NCBI GenBank assembly: GCA_963790585.1
Contig: CAWBOY010000004.1
Location: 744,001 to 808,000, forward strand
Length of the DNA: 64,000 nucleotides
Reading direction: 5' to 3'
Source: CAWBOY01 sp963790585
Lineage (GTDB): Bacteria; Planctomycetota; Planctomycetia; Gemmatales; Gemmataceae
The position numbers were made by a program, and so were the translations under genes. The first letter of the stretch is position 1. The number at the start of each line of letters is the position of its first letter. Below, piece by piece: positions 17,832 through 28,340 of this stretch. The notes beneath the pieces are model-generated. The model saw only the letters and a list, made by a program, of their open reading frames with translations, had not been told where the DNA came from and did no database searches.

Positions 17832-20731
17832 TTACTGTCCCACCGGAATTTTGAGCAAATAGCTAGAATTGACGACCTCCATTTCCCCAGCCTTCGCCGG
17901 GGCTCCGGTTCCCAGGCCGATCCGCTTGCCGTCGTTTGAGATAGCAAGACCGAAGAATGTGCCCCAGGGTAAGTCGTCTGAAGCCAACAATTTTCCATCT
18001 GCTACATTCCACAAAGCGAGCGCGCCGCGCGCCTCGGAGCACCGCCCGCGCTGACGAGTTGTTTGCCGTCTGGCGCAAAGCGGATGCCATAGATCCAACC
18101 AGGATGGGCAGGCGGCGGATCGCTCGGTCCTGCTTTTAGTGCGGGATTTGTTAGCTCGCGCACGACTGTGGCATTGGCGAGATTCCAAAGTTTTATCGAG
18201 CGATCGCTGCCTCCTGAAGCGATCGTCTTGCCATCGGGGCTAATAGCGACAGTGAAGACTGAATCGCGGTGCCCCTTCTCGAAATCCTTCGCTTTGTACG
18301 CTTTGAATTCGCGGACTAGAGTCAACGCGGGAACGTCGTACAGCTTCATGCTGCCATCCTGGCTACCGACCAGGACCTGCTTACCGTCTGGAGACCACGC
18401 CAGGCTATAAATGGCCGATGGACCTTGATTTGGGACGGGAGTGTTGACGACAACATCTTTGATGACTGAGCCCTTGATAGAGTCATACAGGCGGAGCTTG
18501 CCGTCGTGACATCCAGTTGCCATTAATGTGCCTTTTGGTTGAAAGGCGACTGCATCGACCAGATTAGGGTGGCCAAGGCTAAATAGTGGCGCTTCCGAAG
18601 GTAGTTTCCATGATTCGATCGCCTTCTCCGAAGCCGTGAAAAGAATCTGCGAATTGGGGGAAAAAACCATGTCCGAGACGGAGCCTGGAGCTCGATAGCT
18701 GTGGATTTCTTTTCCAAAGTCGGCGCCGATAGGTTGGCCTGAATTATAGGTCATATTCCAGACTTGGATTGGCCCATCTTTCGAGGTTGTGACCAGGGCT
18801 GTGTTGGTCGAATTGAAGGCCAGGCCGTTTATCGTGCCGGCTGTCTTTAAGGATGTCAGCATCTTCCCGTCGCTGAGGTTGTAGATGCGAGTGGGAAGGT
18901 CCCCGTAACCGACGGCAACCAAGAGATTGTTTTTTGAGACGGCGATCGCGCTGACCGATTTGTCGCCCTCCAAGGTTTTTGACTCAGCCATTCCAGAACT
19001 GGTGTTCCAAAACTTTACCTTCTTATCATCACCGCCGGTAAGCAGGTGCGATCCGTTCGGAGTAACGGCAAGGGCGCGTACCGGCGTGCCTGTGTTGATG
19101 CTACGAGTGAGCGTCAGCGTGTTCACCACAATCGACTTCTCCGCCCCGGCAGAGACAACCGTCGTGTTGGATGGATGGAAGATAACCGCTTTCGCGGCCT
19201 CGTTTTGGGCAAAGGCCTGCAATTCCAGCCCTGTGGCCAAATCCCAGACGCGCGTCAGGCCATCGCTCGCTGTCGTGGCCAGGCGTGTCTTGTCGCCGTT
19301 GAATGAAAGCGACGTCACGTCGGCAGGATGGGCGAGAGTGCGCACTTCTTTCGCATCAGCGGTTGTCCAGATTGTGACACTCTTTCCGGCCGCGGCGCTG
19401 ATCTGCGTGGCATCACGGCTCAAGGCAACGGCTATCACGGCATCTTTCAGCGGGCCGAACGCACGAAGCACCTTTCCTGTAGTGAGATCCCATAATTTGA
19501 CAGCCTTGTCCGCGCCGCCAGTGATCGCTTGAGTTCCATTGCTGTGATAAGCGACGGCATTGGCCCCGCCTGTGTGGGCGTCATGAGTGGCTGACGCAGC
19601 CATGTCAGTCGTACGGGCCGCGCTCGCCGGCATCGACCAAATTTTGAGCGAGCCATCGCCGCCGACGCTTAAGATCTGATTGCCAGCCGAATTGATCGCC
19701 ACACCGTTGACCGGACCTTTATGAGCGAGCTTTTGGCCGAGCAGTTTGCCGTCGGCGACATTCCAAACGAGGAGCTGATGGTCGGCGGTCCCGGCCACCA
19801 CCAAAGCGTTATTGGATGAAACGGCCGTCGACAGCACGGCGGCCTTGGCTCCTTCCAAAGTGCGGATCGCCTGCCCATTTGTTAGATTCGACAAACGCAC
19901 CGTCTTGTCCGCACTGGCGGAGGCAAGCGTCGTGTTATCGCCGCCGAGTGACAAGGCGTTGACAGTATCTTTATGCGCGGTTGTAAGAGTTCTCGCTGCC
20001 ACCGTAGGGAGCGACCAAAACTTCGGAGTCCCGTCAGCGCTGGTGCTAAAAACAGAACCATTGTTCGGAGCGATCGCCAGGCCCGTTAGGCCGCCAGTCT
20101 GGGCGACGAACGAGCCGAGCGGCTTGCCGTCGGCGGCATTCCAGAAACGCAGCGTCCGATCGGTGCCGCCGGTCACGATAACTGAGTTGTTGGAACTAAA
20201 GCCAATCGCCTTGACCGGCCCGTTATGCCCGGTGACCGTAAAAAGATCCTTGCCGTCGGCGAGGGTCATGACCTTTGCCGTGCCGTTCTGTAGGCCGAGC
20301 GCAAGGCGCGTGCCATCGGGGCTGACAGCGACAACCTTGACAGGCTCGCTTTGCGGGTAATTTCTGAGATATTTGTCCGTGGGAAAGTCCCAAATCTTGA
20401 CGCTATTGTCGGACGAGCCGGAGGCAAGGAGCGTCCCTTCTGAATTGATCGCCACACTTAAAACCTGATTCTTGTGGCCATTCGGCCCGGAAAATGTTTT
20501 TCGTTCTTTTCCAGTCGCCGCGTCCCAGAGCTTGAGAGTGTGATCGAAGGAGCCAGTAACCACGTATTTGTCATCGGGCGAAAAAGTGATGGAATAGACC
20601 GCCTCCGCATGGCCCTTGAGCGTGGCTATGACATTGGGAGGAGCCGGCTCGTCGGCTCCGAAACCTGCGAGGGCAACGAGTGTGAGTAGGGCCAAGGGAG
20701 CGACGCGGACGGAGAGGGAATATAACGGCAT
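17832..20731 (-). CDS. Exported WD40-repeat protein (frameshifted near the C-terminus)
   Basis: ATG 20731 opens a signal peptide (VAPLALLTLVALAGFGADEP). Up to fourteen WD40 blades follow (GHAEAVYSITFSPDDKYVVTGSFD, LKLWDAATGKE, GHKNQVLSVAINSEGTLLASGS and so on) over about 900 residues, which would form two propellers. The frame breaks in a GC-alternating stretch at 18022-18032. The true tail (LALWNVADGKLLASDDL, IGLGTGAPAKAGEMEVV) continues in another frame to 17832, for about 966 residues in all. I infer a periplasmic or surface scaffold. It is divergent from the HtrA-like protease gene across 330 bases. Confidence 0.85.
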
Positions 20732-20788
20732 GAACCAGGCTCCGACGAGGAGATTTTAGCGGGAGAGTAACGCGAATCGAACGTATAA

Positions 20789-20937
20789 CCGCGAGCCGAC
20801 GGGGAGCGCTTTTTGATAGCGCTTTTCTGATCGCGCTCGCTCCGTTGTGGAACGGTCAGGAGACCGTTCCACAACGGGGGATAACGCCTGCTCAAACAGC
20901 GCTTTCATACAGCGCTCGCCTAGCGGCTCGGGGTTAA
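20789..20937. repeat. Palindromic repeat, family A (composite)
   Basis: Outer arms AACCGCGAGCCG.../...CGGCTCGGGGTT surround GCGCTTTTTGATAGCGC-type stems and an inner perfect pair (GTTGTGGAACGGTC and GACCGTTCCACAAC). It occupies the gap between divergent genes, so here it is not positioned as a terminator. The rest of 20732-21060 shows nothing else I can name. Confidence 0.8.
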
Positions 20938-21060
20938 ACGTTCCGGCATGGCGGGCGCAACGAACGTATTATACCCGGCTGGCGCGCACTTCCACCGCTG
21001 GTCGCGGCGTATTATTTAGATAGAGGGCCTGTGTAAACCCTCGATTTCATCGCAGGAGAA

Positions 21061-22167
21061 ATGTATACCATGAAACGAATTCCTTTAGCGGTTGCAGCGT
21101 TAGCAATAGGAACGGCTTTGGGCAGCTTTTTCGTAGGGCCCTATTTGCACGGGCAGCCAGTCGCGCCAGTTTCCATTCCCCGCGAAATGACGTCGTATCG
21201 CGACGTCGTCAAACGTGTGATACCAGCGGTTGTCAGCATCGATTCCAAGGCCAAGCGACGCCGCGGCCCGGGCGACGATGCCGACGAGAGAACCCAGATG
21301 GGCTTTGGCTCCGGTTTCGTCATCGATCCGAAGGGCGTCATTTTGACGAATTATCACGTCGTGGAAGGGGCGGACAGCGTCGATGTGACGCTGCGCGATG
21401 GCCGAAAGTTCACGTCGCGTGATTTCAAGAGCGATCCTAAAACAGACCTGGCCGTCATTCGCGTAAAGACAACCGCGCCCCTGCCGTCGCTCGAATTTGG
21501 CGACAGCGATCTGATGGAAATTGGCGATCGCGTATTAGCCGTCGGCGCACCCTTCGGTCTTACTGGCTCGGTCACCGCAGGCATCATCAGCGCCAAGAAT
21601 CGCAACATTCGAGTCAACATGTATGAAGATTTCCTTCAGACCGACGCGGCCATCAATCCGGGCAACAGCGGCGGCCCGCTCGTGAACTTGGAAGGTAAAG
21701 TCATCGGTGTCAACTCGGCGATCAAGAGCCGAAGCGGCGGCTTCCAGGGAGTCGGCTTGGCTATTGCCTCCAACCTCGTCAGCAAGATCAAGAATCAACT
21801 GCTGCGTGATGGCGTCGTCAAGCGCGGCTATCTGGGCGTGTCCGTGGCCGATGTCGATCCTGCCAGTGTGGACAAGCTCGGCTTGAAAAATCCCGAAGGC
21901 GTCCTGGTCGAAGAGGTCTTCGAAGACACGCCGGGGGCGAAAGCGGGCCTTAAACGTGGCGATGTCGTGCTAACCCTGGACGGCAAGCCGGTTCCCGATG
22001 GACGAGCCCTTGTCAACCTTGTCGCCGACCTGCCGCTCAACAAGCCCGTGGCGGTCGCCGTGGTTCGAGATCGCAAGGTAAAAAATCTGACCATCACGAT
22101 TGAAGAGCAGCCCCAAGATTTTGGCGCGCAAGGCGGTGCCACGAGACGACCGTTGACATATAGTTAA
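21061..22167 (+). CDS. HtrA/DegP-like serine protease with PDZ domain
   Basis: The gene encodes a protein of 368 residues. An N-terminal hydrophobic segment (LAVAALAIGTALGSFFVGPYL) exports or anchors it. The trypsin-like domain has the full triad H99 (TNYHVVE), D129 (TDLAVIRV) and S203 (NPGNSGGPL). One PDZ domain occupies about residues 268-355 (YLGVSVADVDP, VFEDTPGAKAGLKRGDVVL). The family degrades misfolded envelope proteins. ATG 21061 is only 2 bases from the AGGAG at 21054-21058, so the in-frame ATG 21070 could be the real start. A GC-rich hairpin follows the stop. Confidence 0.93.
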   Translation: MYTMKRIPLAVAALAIGTALGSFFVGPYLHGQPVAPVSIPREMTSYRDVVKRVIPAVVSIDSKAKRRRGPGDDADERTQMGFGSGFVIDPKGVILTNYHVVEGADSVDVTLRDGRKFTSRDFKSDPKTDLAVIRVKTTAPLPSLEFGDSDLMEIGDRVLAVGAPFGLTGSVTAGIISAKNRNIRVNMYEDFLQTDAAINPGNSGGPLVNLEGKVIGVNSAIKSRSGGFQGVGLAIASNLVSKIKNQLLRDGVVKRGYLGVSVADVDPASVDKLGLKNPEGVLVEEVFEDTPGAKAGLKRGDVVLTLDGKPVPDGRALVNLVADLPLNKPVAVAVVRDRKVKNLTITIEEQPQDFGAQGGATRRPLTYS

Positions 22168-22187
22168 CATTGATACATAGATTATAA

Positions 22188-22231
22188 CCCGCCGCAAGCG
22201 ATTGGGCCTGGCTCAAAGCGCGCGGCGGGTT
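22188..22231 (+). terminator. Hairpin after the HtrA-like gene
   Basis: ACCCGCCGC and GCGGCGGGT pair across a loop of about 27 bases, beginning about 20 bases after the stop codon. The U-tract is weak (TTGCTGTGT), so termination is probable but not certain. Confidence 0.5.
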
Positions 22232-22372
22232 GCTGTGTATGTTAGGGCATGTGTTTTCATGGATTCTTAATCCGGCGGCGGAGTATTCTCCCCCGGACCG
22301 AGTTGCGATGGTGTCCGGCGTTCGCCCAAATTGACAGAGCCATCTGACTTTCCTGGCGTAGGGGAATGCTTG

Positions 22373-23675
22373 ATGACGAGGTTCGTAGTCATCTTGGGAA
22401 TGCACCGCAGTGGCACTTCCTACGTCGTTCAGATGTTGCAAAACGCTGGCCTTTACCTTGGGTCGGACCTGCTGGACAAAGTGGCACCGGATAATCTCGA
22501 GGGCTTCGGCGAAGCCCGAGAAGTGATCGAAATCAACGATCGCATTCTCACTCGCTCCGGCGGATCTTATCTTGACCCTCCAAATCAACTGATCGCCAAC
22601 GCCGATGACAACGCCGCGATGGCTAAGTTTATCGCGTCGTTCGACGGCAAACAGCCAGTCGGCTGGAAGGATCCGCGCACGACCTTGACGTTTCCTCTGT
22701 GGAAACCAATTCTTGGATCGGACTATTCGCTTGTGGCCTGCCTGCGCCATCCGATGAACGTAGCGCGCAGTTTGCTGGCTCGGCAAGCCCTGCCGCTCGA
22801 CCAGGGACTCGAATTGTGGCGTCTTTACAACGAAAAGCTACTTGAGTTTCTCCGAAAGGAGCCGCGAATCGCGCTCATCGATTTTGATGTGCCGGCACGC
22901 GAGCTCGTCGAACGCAGCAAGGATCTGTGCCATTGGTTGGGCTTGTCCGACAAGAAAATCGAAGAAGTATTCAATCCCTTTCTGCGCCACCACCGCGAGT
23001 TGGAGACGATCGCGAATCCCGACGTTGCGAGCCTTTATTCGCAGCTGCGTGAGTTCGCTCGTAAACCTCTCCACGATGACGGAAATGCCAACGAAAGGTC
23101 ACCCAAGCCTGCGCTAGCCAAAACGGGCAAGCGCGGCTCGCGAAGGCTCCGGCAACTGGCGCCGTCGTCTTCTTGCAGAACAAGTCGCTGCAAGAGGTCA
23201 ACGGACGACTGCATGGCAATTTGACCGAAGCGATTCGGCGCCTGGAGCTTCTGGAGCGCGAGGCGCTGGCCATTCCGAGCACGAGCGCTCGTGTCGATGA
23301 TCTGCAACATCAGATGCGATCGCTGTCGGAGAATTTTTCGTCCCAGCTCTCGACGGTCTCCGATAATTTATCCATTCAATTGAAAATGGCGTGGGACCGC
23401 CTATCTGAGCATTCCAATTACCTGACGCAGCAACTCACCTCGCTGCGCTCCGAAACGACTCAGTTGGCCGCGGAAGGGGAACAACGAGATTCCGCGCGCG
23501 TGAGCCTGGCCGATCGGATCACCGCCCTTGAACAGATGGCGCGGATTTGCTAAGTCAATTGAATTTTGTACATGGACAACTCGAAGTTCTCACGGATCGC
23601 GTGGCCGGAATCGAGGCACTACTCCCAGCCCGATTCTTGCGCACCCTAAAAAACCTTCGCACCAAGGCGCCGTGA
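22373..23675 (+). CDS. Sulfotransferase-like protein with a C-terminal coiled coil (frameshifted twice)
   Basis: ATG 22373 begins FVVILGMHRSGTSYVVQML, where GMHRSGTS is the 5'-phosphosulfate-binding loop that binds PAPS. GWKDPRTTLTFPLWKPIL and CLRHPMNVARSLL match the 3'-phosphate-binding region of sulfotransferases. After about residue 250 the frame breaks at GCGC 23131-23134, then again at GCGC 23539-23542. The rejoined tail (LQEVNGRLHGNLTEAIRRLE, LSENFSSQLSTVSDNLS, LEVLTDRVAGIEALLPARFL) is a long coiled coil ending at 23675, for about 435 residues in all. Proteins of this build often sit in surface-polysaccharide loci, but nothing here identifies the acceptor. The upstream TTG at 22331 lacks support. 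Confidence 0.8.
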
Positions 23676-23689
23676 TGTTTTGATCCGCC

Positions 23690-23730
23690 CAGGCAAGCGC
23701 TATCAAACAGCGTTTACCTAAACGCATTTT
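23690..23730. repeat. Half copy of palindrome family A
   Basis: The segment AGGCAAGCGCTATCAAACAGCG followed by TTTACCTAAACGC resembles one arm pair of the family A repeats but lacks the CCGCGAGCC ends. It sits just before the RNase R gene. Confidence 0.5.
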
Positions 23731-23753
23731 TCATTTCGTGATACCATTTCTTT

Positions 23754-25961
23754 ATGAATAAGCTCGAAGAACTCATCCTGGCTGGCGTTCGCAAGTCGAA
23801 CTATCAACCATTGAAGCCTAAAGCACTTGCCCGAAAGCTTGGCGTCGCCGCGACGCAGTATGCCGAGTTTCGCAAATCGCTGCGCAACCTGGTCAAGCAG
23901 GGTCGGCTGGAGATGGGCAAGAACCATTCCGTGCGCTCCGTCGCCAGCATCGGCACCATTTCAGGCACCTATCGGCGGACGGGTACGGGTGTGGGTTATG
24001 TTCGGCCGGTGCCGATCGACGATCAGACTGCTAAGGTCGCCGAGATTCGCATTTCGGAAGGACATGAACTCGATGCGGCCACGGGCGATCTTGTTCTCGT
24101 CAAACTAACCCGCAAGCCCACCGGGCACGACGGGCCCGCCAAGGGCAAAGTGATGCGGGTGCTCGAGCGCGCAGCGCGCAACTTCGTCGGCACCTATTTC
24201 GAGCGCGACGGCCAAGGGTTCGTGCGCGTCGACGGCACGGTATTCAGCCACAGCATTTGGGTGGGCGACCCAGGAGCCAAGGGAGCGAAGCCGGACGATA
24301 AAGTCGTCTTTGACATGGTGCGCTTTCCAAGCTCTGAGGAGCGCGGCGAGGGCGTACTTACCGAAGTCCTCGGCCCGCGCGGCCAACCGGGGATCGATAC
24401 TCTATCGATCATTCGGGCCTATAACCTGCCTGACGAATTTCCTAACGATGCGCTGGAAGAGGCACGAGACGCCGCAGCGGCCTTTCGAGAAGACGATCTT
24501 GATGGGCGGGAGGATTTCACAAAAGAGCTGGTCATCACCATCGACCCCGTCGATGCCCGCGACTTTGACGACGCCGTCTCTCTGACACGCGACGCCGATA
24601 CCGGACATTGGCAACTGACCGTTCATATTGCGGACGTTGGCCATTTTGCGCCGCCGGGCGGTGCGCTCGATCGAGAGGCGCGCAAACGGGCGACCAGCGT
24701 CTACCTGCCGCAGCGTGTCATCCCTATGTTCCCGGAGATCATCTCGAACCATCTTGCCAGTCTGCAGCCCGATCGCCGTCGCTATGTCAAAAGCGTCGTC
24801 GTCGATTTCACGCCGCAGGGGCTGAAGGCGCATGTCCGGTTCGCCAATGGCGTGATCCGATCGCGCCAGCGCTTCGCCTATGAGCAGGTCCTCGCCGTTT
24901 TGGAACGGCCAACGCCGCCCGAACCGTCTGAACTGGATCGCGATACATATGAACTCTTATTGCGTATGCGTGAGCTTGCTCTGATCTTACGCGCACGTCG
25001 CCGCAAGCGCGGCTCGCTGCAATTGAACATGCCCGAAGCGGAATTGGAATATGACGACCAGGGTAAGTTAAAAGGCGCCCATTTCCGCAAGGACGATATT
25101 AGCCATCAGATGATCGAGGAGTTCATGCTCACGGCCAATGAGGCCGTCGCTGAGCATCTCGCAGCGCTGGACGTCGCTTTTCTGCGTCGCATCCATCCCG
25201 CGCCGGATTCGTTCAAGCTGTCCGCGTTCGCCGCCTTTGCACGCGAACTTGGCTACAAGATGGCCACCGACACGGACCGATTCGCCTTGCAGCGCATCCT
25301 CGAAACCTCCGCCGACAAGCCTGATGTCTACGCCGTCCATTACGCTTTGCTGCGCTCCCTCAAGCAGGCCGTTTATAGTCCATCGGACGAAGGCCATTAT
25401 GCTTTGGCGAGCGACGATTATTGCCATTTCACCTCGCCCATTCGACGTTATCCCGATTTGACGGTGCATCGACAGCTCGGACAGTGGCTGCGCACGGGCA
25501 AGGCCGGCGGCGATGAAACAGAATTGGCCACGCTCGGCGAACATTGCAGCAAAATGGAACGCCGGGCCGAGGCGGCCGAGCGTGAATTGGTCAAACTCAA
25601 ATTATTGACATTTTTGGAAGACCGCGTTGGCATGGAGATGGAGGCAATAATCACAGGGGTGGCCGACTACGGTTTCTTCGCCCAGGCGCTGACGCTGCCC
25701 GTCGAAGGAATGGTTCACATTAGCACCCTCGCGGACGATTATTATTATCACGAAGAATCGACACACACGCTGACGGGCCGGCGCAGCGGCCAAACATATC
25801 GACTCGGCGACACCGTGGGCGTCGTGGTAACGCGCGTCGACGTTCAGCGCAGACAATTGGATTTTCGAGTGATAGCGAAGAAGAAAGTCGTCGAAACCAA
25901 GGTTCGCCCGGAAGAGAAAAGGCCACGGCGGAAGCGCGATCGTGGCGACGGCGCCGAGTAA
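23754..25961 (+). CDS. rnr: Ribonuclease R (RNase II/R family exoribonuclease)
   Basis: The gene encodes a protein of 735 residues, close to the usual length of the family. Residues 1-70 form the N-terminal helix-turn-helix-like domain, followed by cold-shock/OB folds at about 70-230 (GTYRRTGTGVGYVRP, NFVGTYFERDGQGFV). The RNB catalytic domain spans about 260-590, with TIDPVDARDFDDAVS carrying the metal-binding aspartates and TSPIRRYPDLTVHRQL near its end. A C-terminal S1 domain (MEMEAIITGVADYGFFAQAL) and a basic tail (RPRRKRDRG) bind RNA. The enzyme degrades structured RNA 3' to 5'. The gene is intact. Confidence 0.95.
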   Translation: MNKLEELILAGVRKSNYQPLKPKALARKLGVAATQYAEFRKSLRNLVKQGRLEMGKNHSVRSVASIGTISGTYRRTGTGVGYVRPVPIDDQTAKVAEIRISEGHELDAATGDLVLVKLTRKPTGHDGPAKGKVMRVLERAARNFVGTYFERDGQGFVRVDGTVFSHSIWVGDPGAKGAKPDDKVVFDMVRFPSSEERGEGVLTEVLGPRGQPGIDTLSIIRAYNLPDEFPNDALEEARDAAAAFREDDLDGREDFTKELVITIDPVDARDFDDAVSLTRDADTGHWQLTVHIADVGHFAPPGGALDREARKRATSVYLPQRVIPMFPEIISNHLASLQPDRRRYVKSVVVDFTPQGLKAHVRFANGVIRSRQRFAYEQVLAVLERPTPPEPSELDRDTYELLLRMRELALILRARRRKRGSLQLNMPEAELEYDDQGKLKGAHFRKDDISHQMIEEFMLTANEAVAEHLAALDVAFLRRIHPAPDSFKLSAFAAFARELGYKMATDTDRFALQRILETSADKPDVYAVHYALLRSLKQAVYSPSDEGHYALASDDYCHFTSPIRRYPDLTVHRQLGQWLRTGKAGGDETELATLGEHCSKMERRAEAAERELVKLKLLTFLEDRVGMEMEAIITGVADYGFFAQALTLPVEGMVHISTLADDYYYHEESTHTLTGRRSGQTYRLGDTVGVVVTRVDVQRRQLDFRVIAKKKVVETKVRPEEKRPRRKRDRGDGAE

Positions 25962-25983
25962 TGGTTTCGCTTGCCCGAGCGTT

Positions 25984-26155
25984 GTGGCGGCACGTTTCCA
26001 ACGTGCCGGAAGCGCACCGTGGCCGGGGTCGGTACTCCGACCCCGGCGTGGCTTTAGCGGCTCCAAAGAACCGGGGTCGGAGTACCGACCCTGACCACGG
26101 CTGCATCAGAAGACGACGAATCGGCCATCGGCACGTTGGAAACGTGCCGCCACAA
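25984..26155. repeat. Palindromic repeat, family B
   Basis: Outer arms GTGGCGGCACGTTTCC.../...GGAAACGTGCCGCCAC and inner arms GGGGTCGGTACTCCGACCCC-type. It lies between two co-directional genes. Confidence 0.88.
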
Positions 26156-26210
26156 ACTTATTTTGGGATACTCTCCAATAAGACATTTTCTCTCTCCCAA
26201 GGAAAATACC

Positions 26211-28168
26211 ATGTCCATTCAACGCCTCAGCATAATTCTAATCCTATTCTTAATTTCCGCACTTGCGGCCGCTGACGATAAACCAAACAGCCAACCGACT
26301 AATCGCCTCGCCAAAGAAAGCAGTCCTTATCTGCTCCAGCATGCTCACAACCCTGTCGATTGGTTTCCTTGGGGCGAAGAAGCTTTTGCCAAGGCAAAAA
26401 AGGAAGGCAAACTCGTCTTTCTCTCCGTTGGTTATAGTTCCTGTCATTGGTGCCATGTCATGGAACGGGAGTCGTTTTCCAATAAAGAGATTGCTGAAAT
26501 ACTCAATAAGAATTTCGTCTGCATCAAAGTCGATCGTGAGGAACGGCCGGACATCGATCACATATATATGACGGCCCTGCAAGTCGGCATGGGACAAAAC
26601 GGCGGTTGGCCGATGTCGATGTTTCTGACGGATGCGGGTAAACCGATCGTCGGCGGCACCTACTGGCCGCCGGACGATCGCGAGATAGATGGACAAAAGA
26701 TGCGCGGCTTCAAGAGCCTGCTGCTCGCCATCCTGGAACACAAAAAGGAGCACGGCGAAGATCTGCTCAAACAAGCGGATGAAGTGGCCCAGGCGACCCG
26801 GCGCGAACTCTCGGGCGGCGCCCAGGCCTTTATTCTGGTTGAACTAAATCGGGAGCTGGTCAACGCTGCGATCGAACAATTGAAAGCCTCGTTCGATCCC
26901 AGCTACGGCGGTTTTGGCTCGCCGGCGCGTGCATTCAAAGGGCCGAAGTTTCCGCGGCCTCCATCGCTGTTGCTGTTGCAACATGAGGCGGCTCGTTCCA
27001 AGTCGAAGGAACTCGATGGGCTGATACAAACCGTGCTTGAACAAATGGCGCGCGGCGGCATATGCGATCAACTCGGCGGCGGCTTTCATCGTTACACCGT
27101 CGAGCGCACCTGGACCGTGCCGCATTTCGAGAAAATGCTTTACGACAATGCGCAACTCCTCGAACTTTATGCTCAAGCCTATTCGCAAACGAAAAACCCG
27201 CTTTACCATCATGTCTTGACGCAAACGATCGGCTTCCTGGACCGAGAACTGTCCGCGCCCGAGGGAGGGTTCTACTCCGCGCTGGACGCCGATTCCGAAG
27301 GAGAAGAGGGCAAATGCTATGTTTGGAAGGCGTCGGAACTCGCCGCGGCGCTCCCAGACAAATCGGACCTGGAATTAGTCAAAAAGATATATGGCGCGGA
27401 TGGGCCTCCGAATTTCGAAAAGGATTATTTCATACTCGTGCGGCGCAAACCAATTGCGGAAGTCGCCAAAGAGTTGCGAATTTCCGAAAAGGATGTAGAA
27501 ACGCGTTTGAATGACATGCGCCCAAGCTTCTCGCTGTGCGCGAGAAACGGCCCAAGCCATTTCTTGATACGAAAATTCTCACCGCCTGGAACGGTCAGAT
27601 GATCGCGGGACTGGCGAAAGCAGGCCAGGCGCTGGGCGACAAAAAAGTGATCGTTCGCGCCGAGCGTGCTGCGGATTTTATTCTTAAGACAATGAAATCA
27701 AAGGATGGTCGGCTATTGCGGACGTATGGCGCGGCCCCAGGTCAAAACGGCCAGGCGCGGCTCAACGCTTATCTGGATGATTACGCATATCTCGTGCATG
27801 GCCTGCTCAGCCTACACGACGCCACCGGCTCAGCTCGTTGGCTCGATGAAGCCAAGAGCCTCACAGCCGATATGATGCGATATTATGAAGACAAAGATAA
27901 TGGCGGTTTCTATTACACATCGAACGATCACGAAAAATTATTCGCTCGCGCTAAGGACCAGCATGACGGTGTACAACCGTCGGGCAATAGTCAGGCTGCG
28001 TTGAACCTCATCCGACTTTGGCAAAAGACCGGTGATCAAAAATACGAAAAAGAGGCTGAGAAATCGTTGCACGCCCTGGCAGGCACGTTGAAGAGCCAAC
28101 CCGGAACCTTGCCGACTACGGCAGACGCGCTCGCGCTTTATCTGGAGCAGAAAAAAGTTAAGAAATAG
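26211..28168 (+). CDS. DUF255 thioredoxin-like protein (YyaL/SPATA20 type, frameshifted)
   Basis: ATG 26211 opens a signal peptide (LSIILILFLISALAAADD) and follows AAGGAAA. The thioredoxin-like DUF255 domain (NRLAKESSPYLLQHAHNPVDW, with C78 and C81 in SSCHWCHVME) is followed by an (alpha/alpha)-barrel part (GGICDQLGGGFHRYTVERTW, VPHFEKMLYDNAQLLELYAQ). The frame breaks at GCGC 27518-27521 and resumes as REKRPKPFLDTKILTAWNG to the stop at 28168, for about 653 residues, the normal length of the family. The reaction is not established; the barrel resembles N-acylglucosamine epimerase folds. The export signal is a difference from cytoplasmic homologues. Confidence 0.87.
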
Positions 28169-28176
28169 TGTGTGGT

Positions 28177-28325
28177 TGAGGCGGCACGTTTCCAACGTGC
28201 CGAGTCGTGGCGGGGGTCGGTACTCCGACCCCGGTTCTCTGAAAGCGATAAGGCCAAACCGGGGTCGGAGTACCGACCCCGGCCACGGGCATGGCTTTCG
28301 GCACGTTGGAAACGTGCCGCCACAA
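28177..28325. repeat. Palindromic repeat, family B
   Basis: Outer arms GGCGGCACGTTTCCAACGTG.../...CACGTTGGAAACGTGCCGCC and inner arms GGGGTCGGTACTCCGACCCC.../...GGGGTCGGAGTACCGACCCC form a very regular cruciform-prone sequence. It lies between convergent genes. Confidence 0.9.
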
Positions 28326-28340
28326 CCGTAGGGGTAAACT

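Noticed and set aside
15108..28325. CRISPR array from repeated GGCACGTTGGAAACGTGCC-type units
   Set aside because: Copies are inverted arms dispersed between genes kilobases apart, with no regular spacers and no cas genes.
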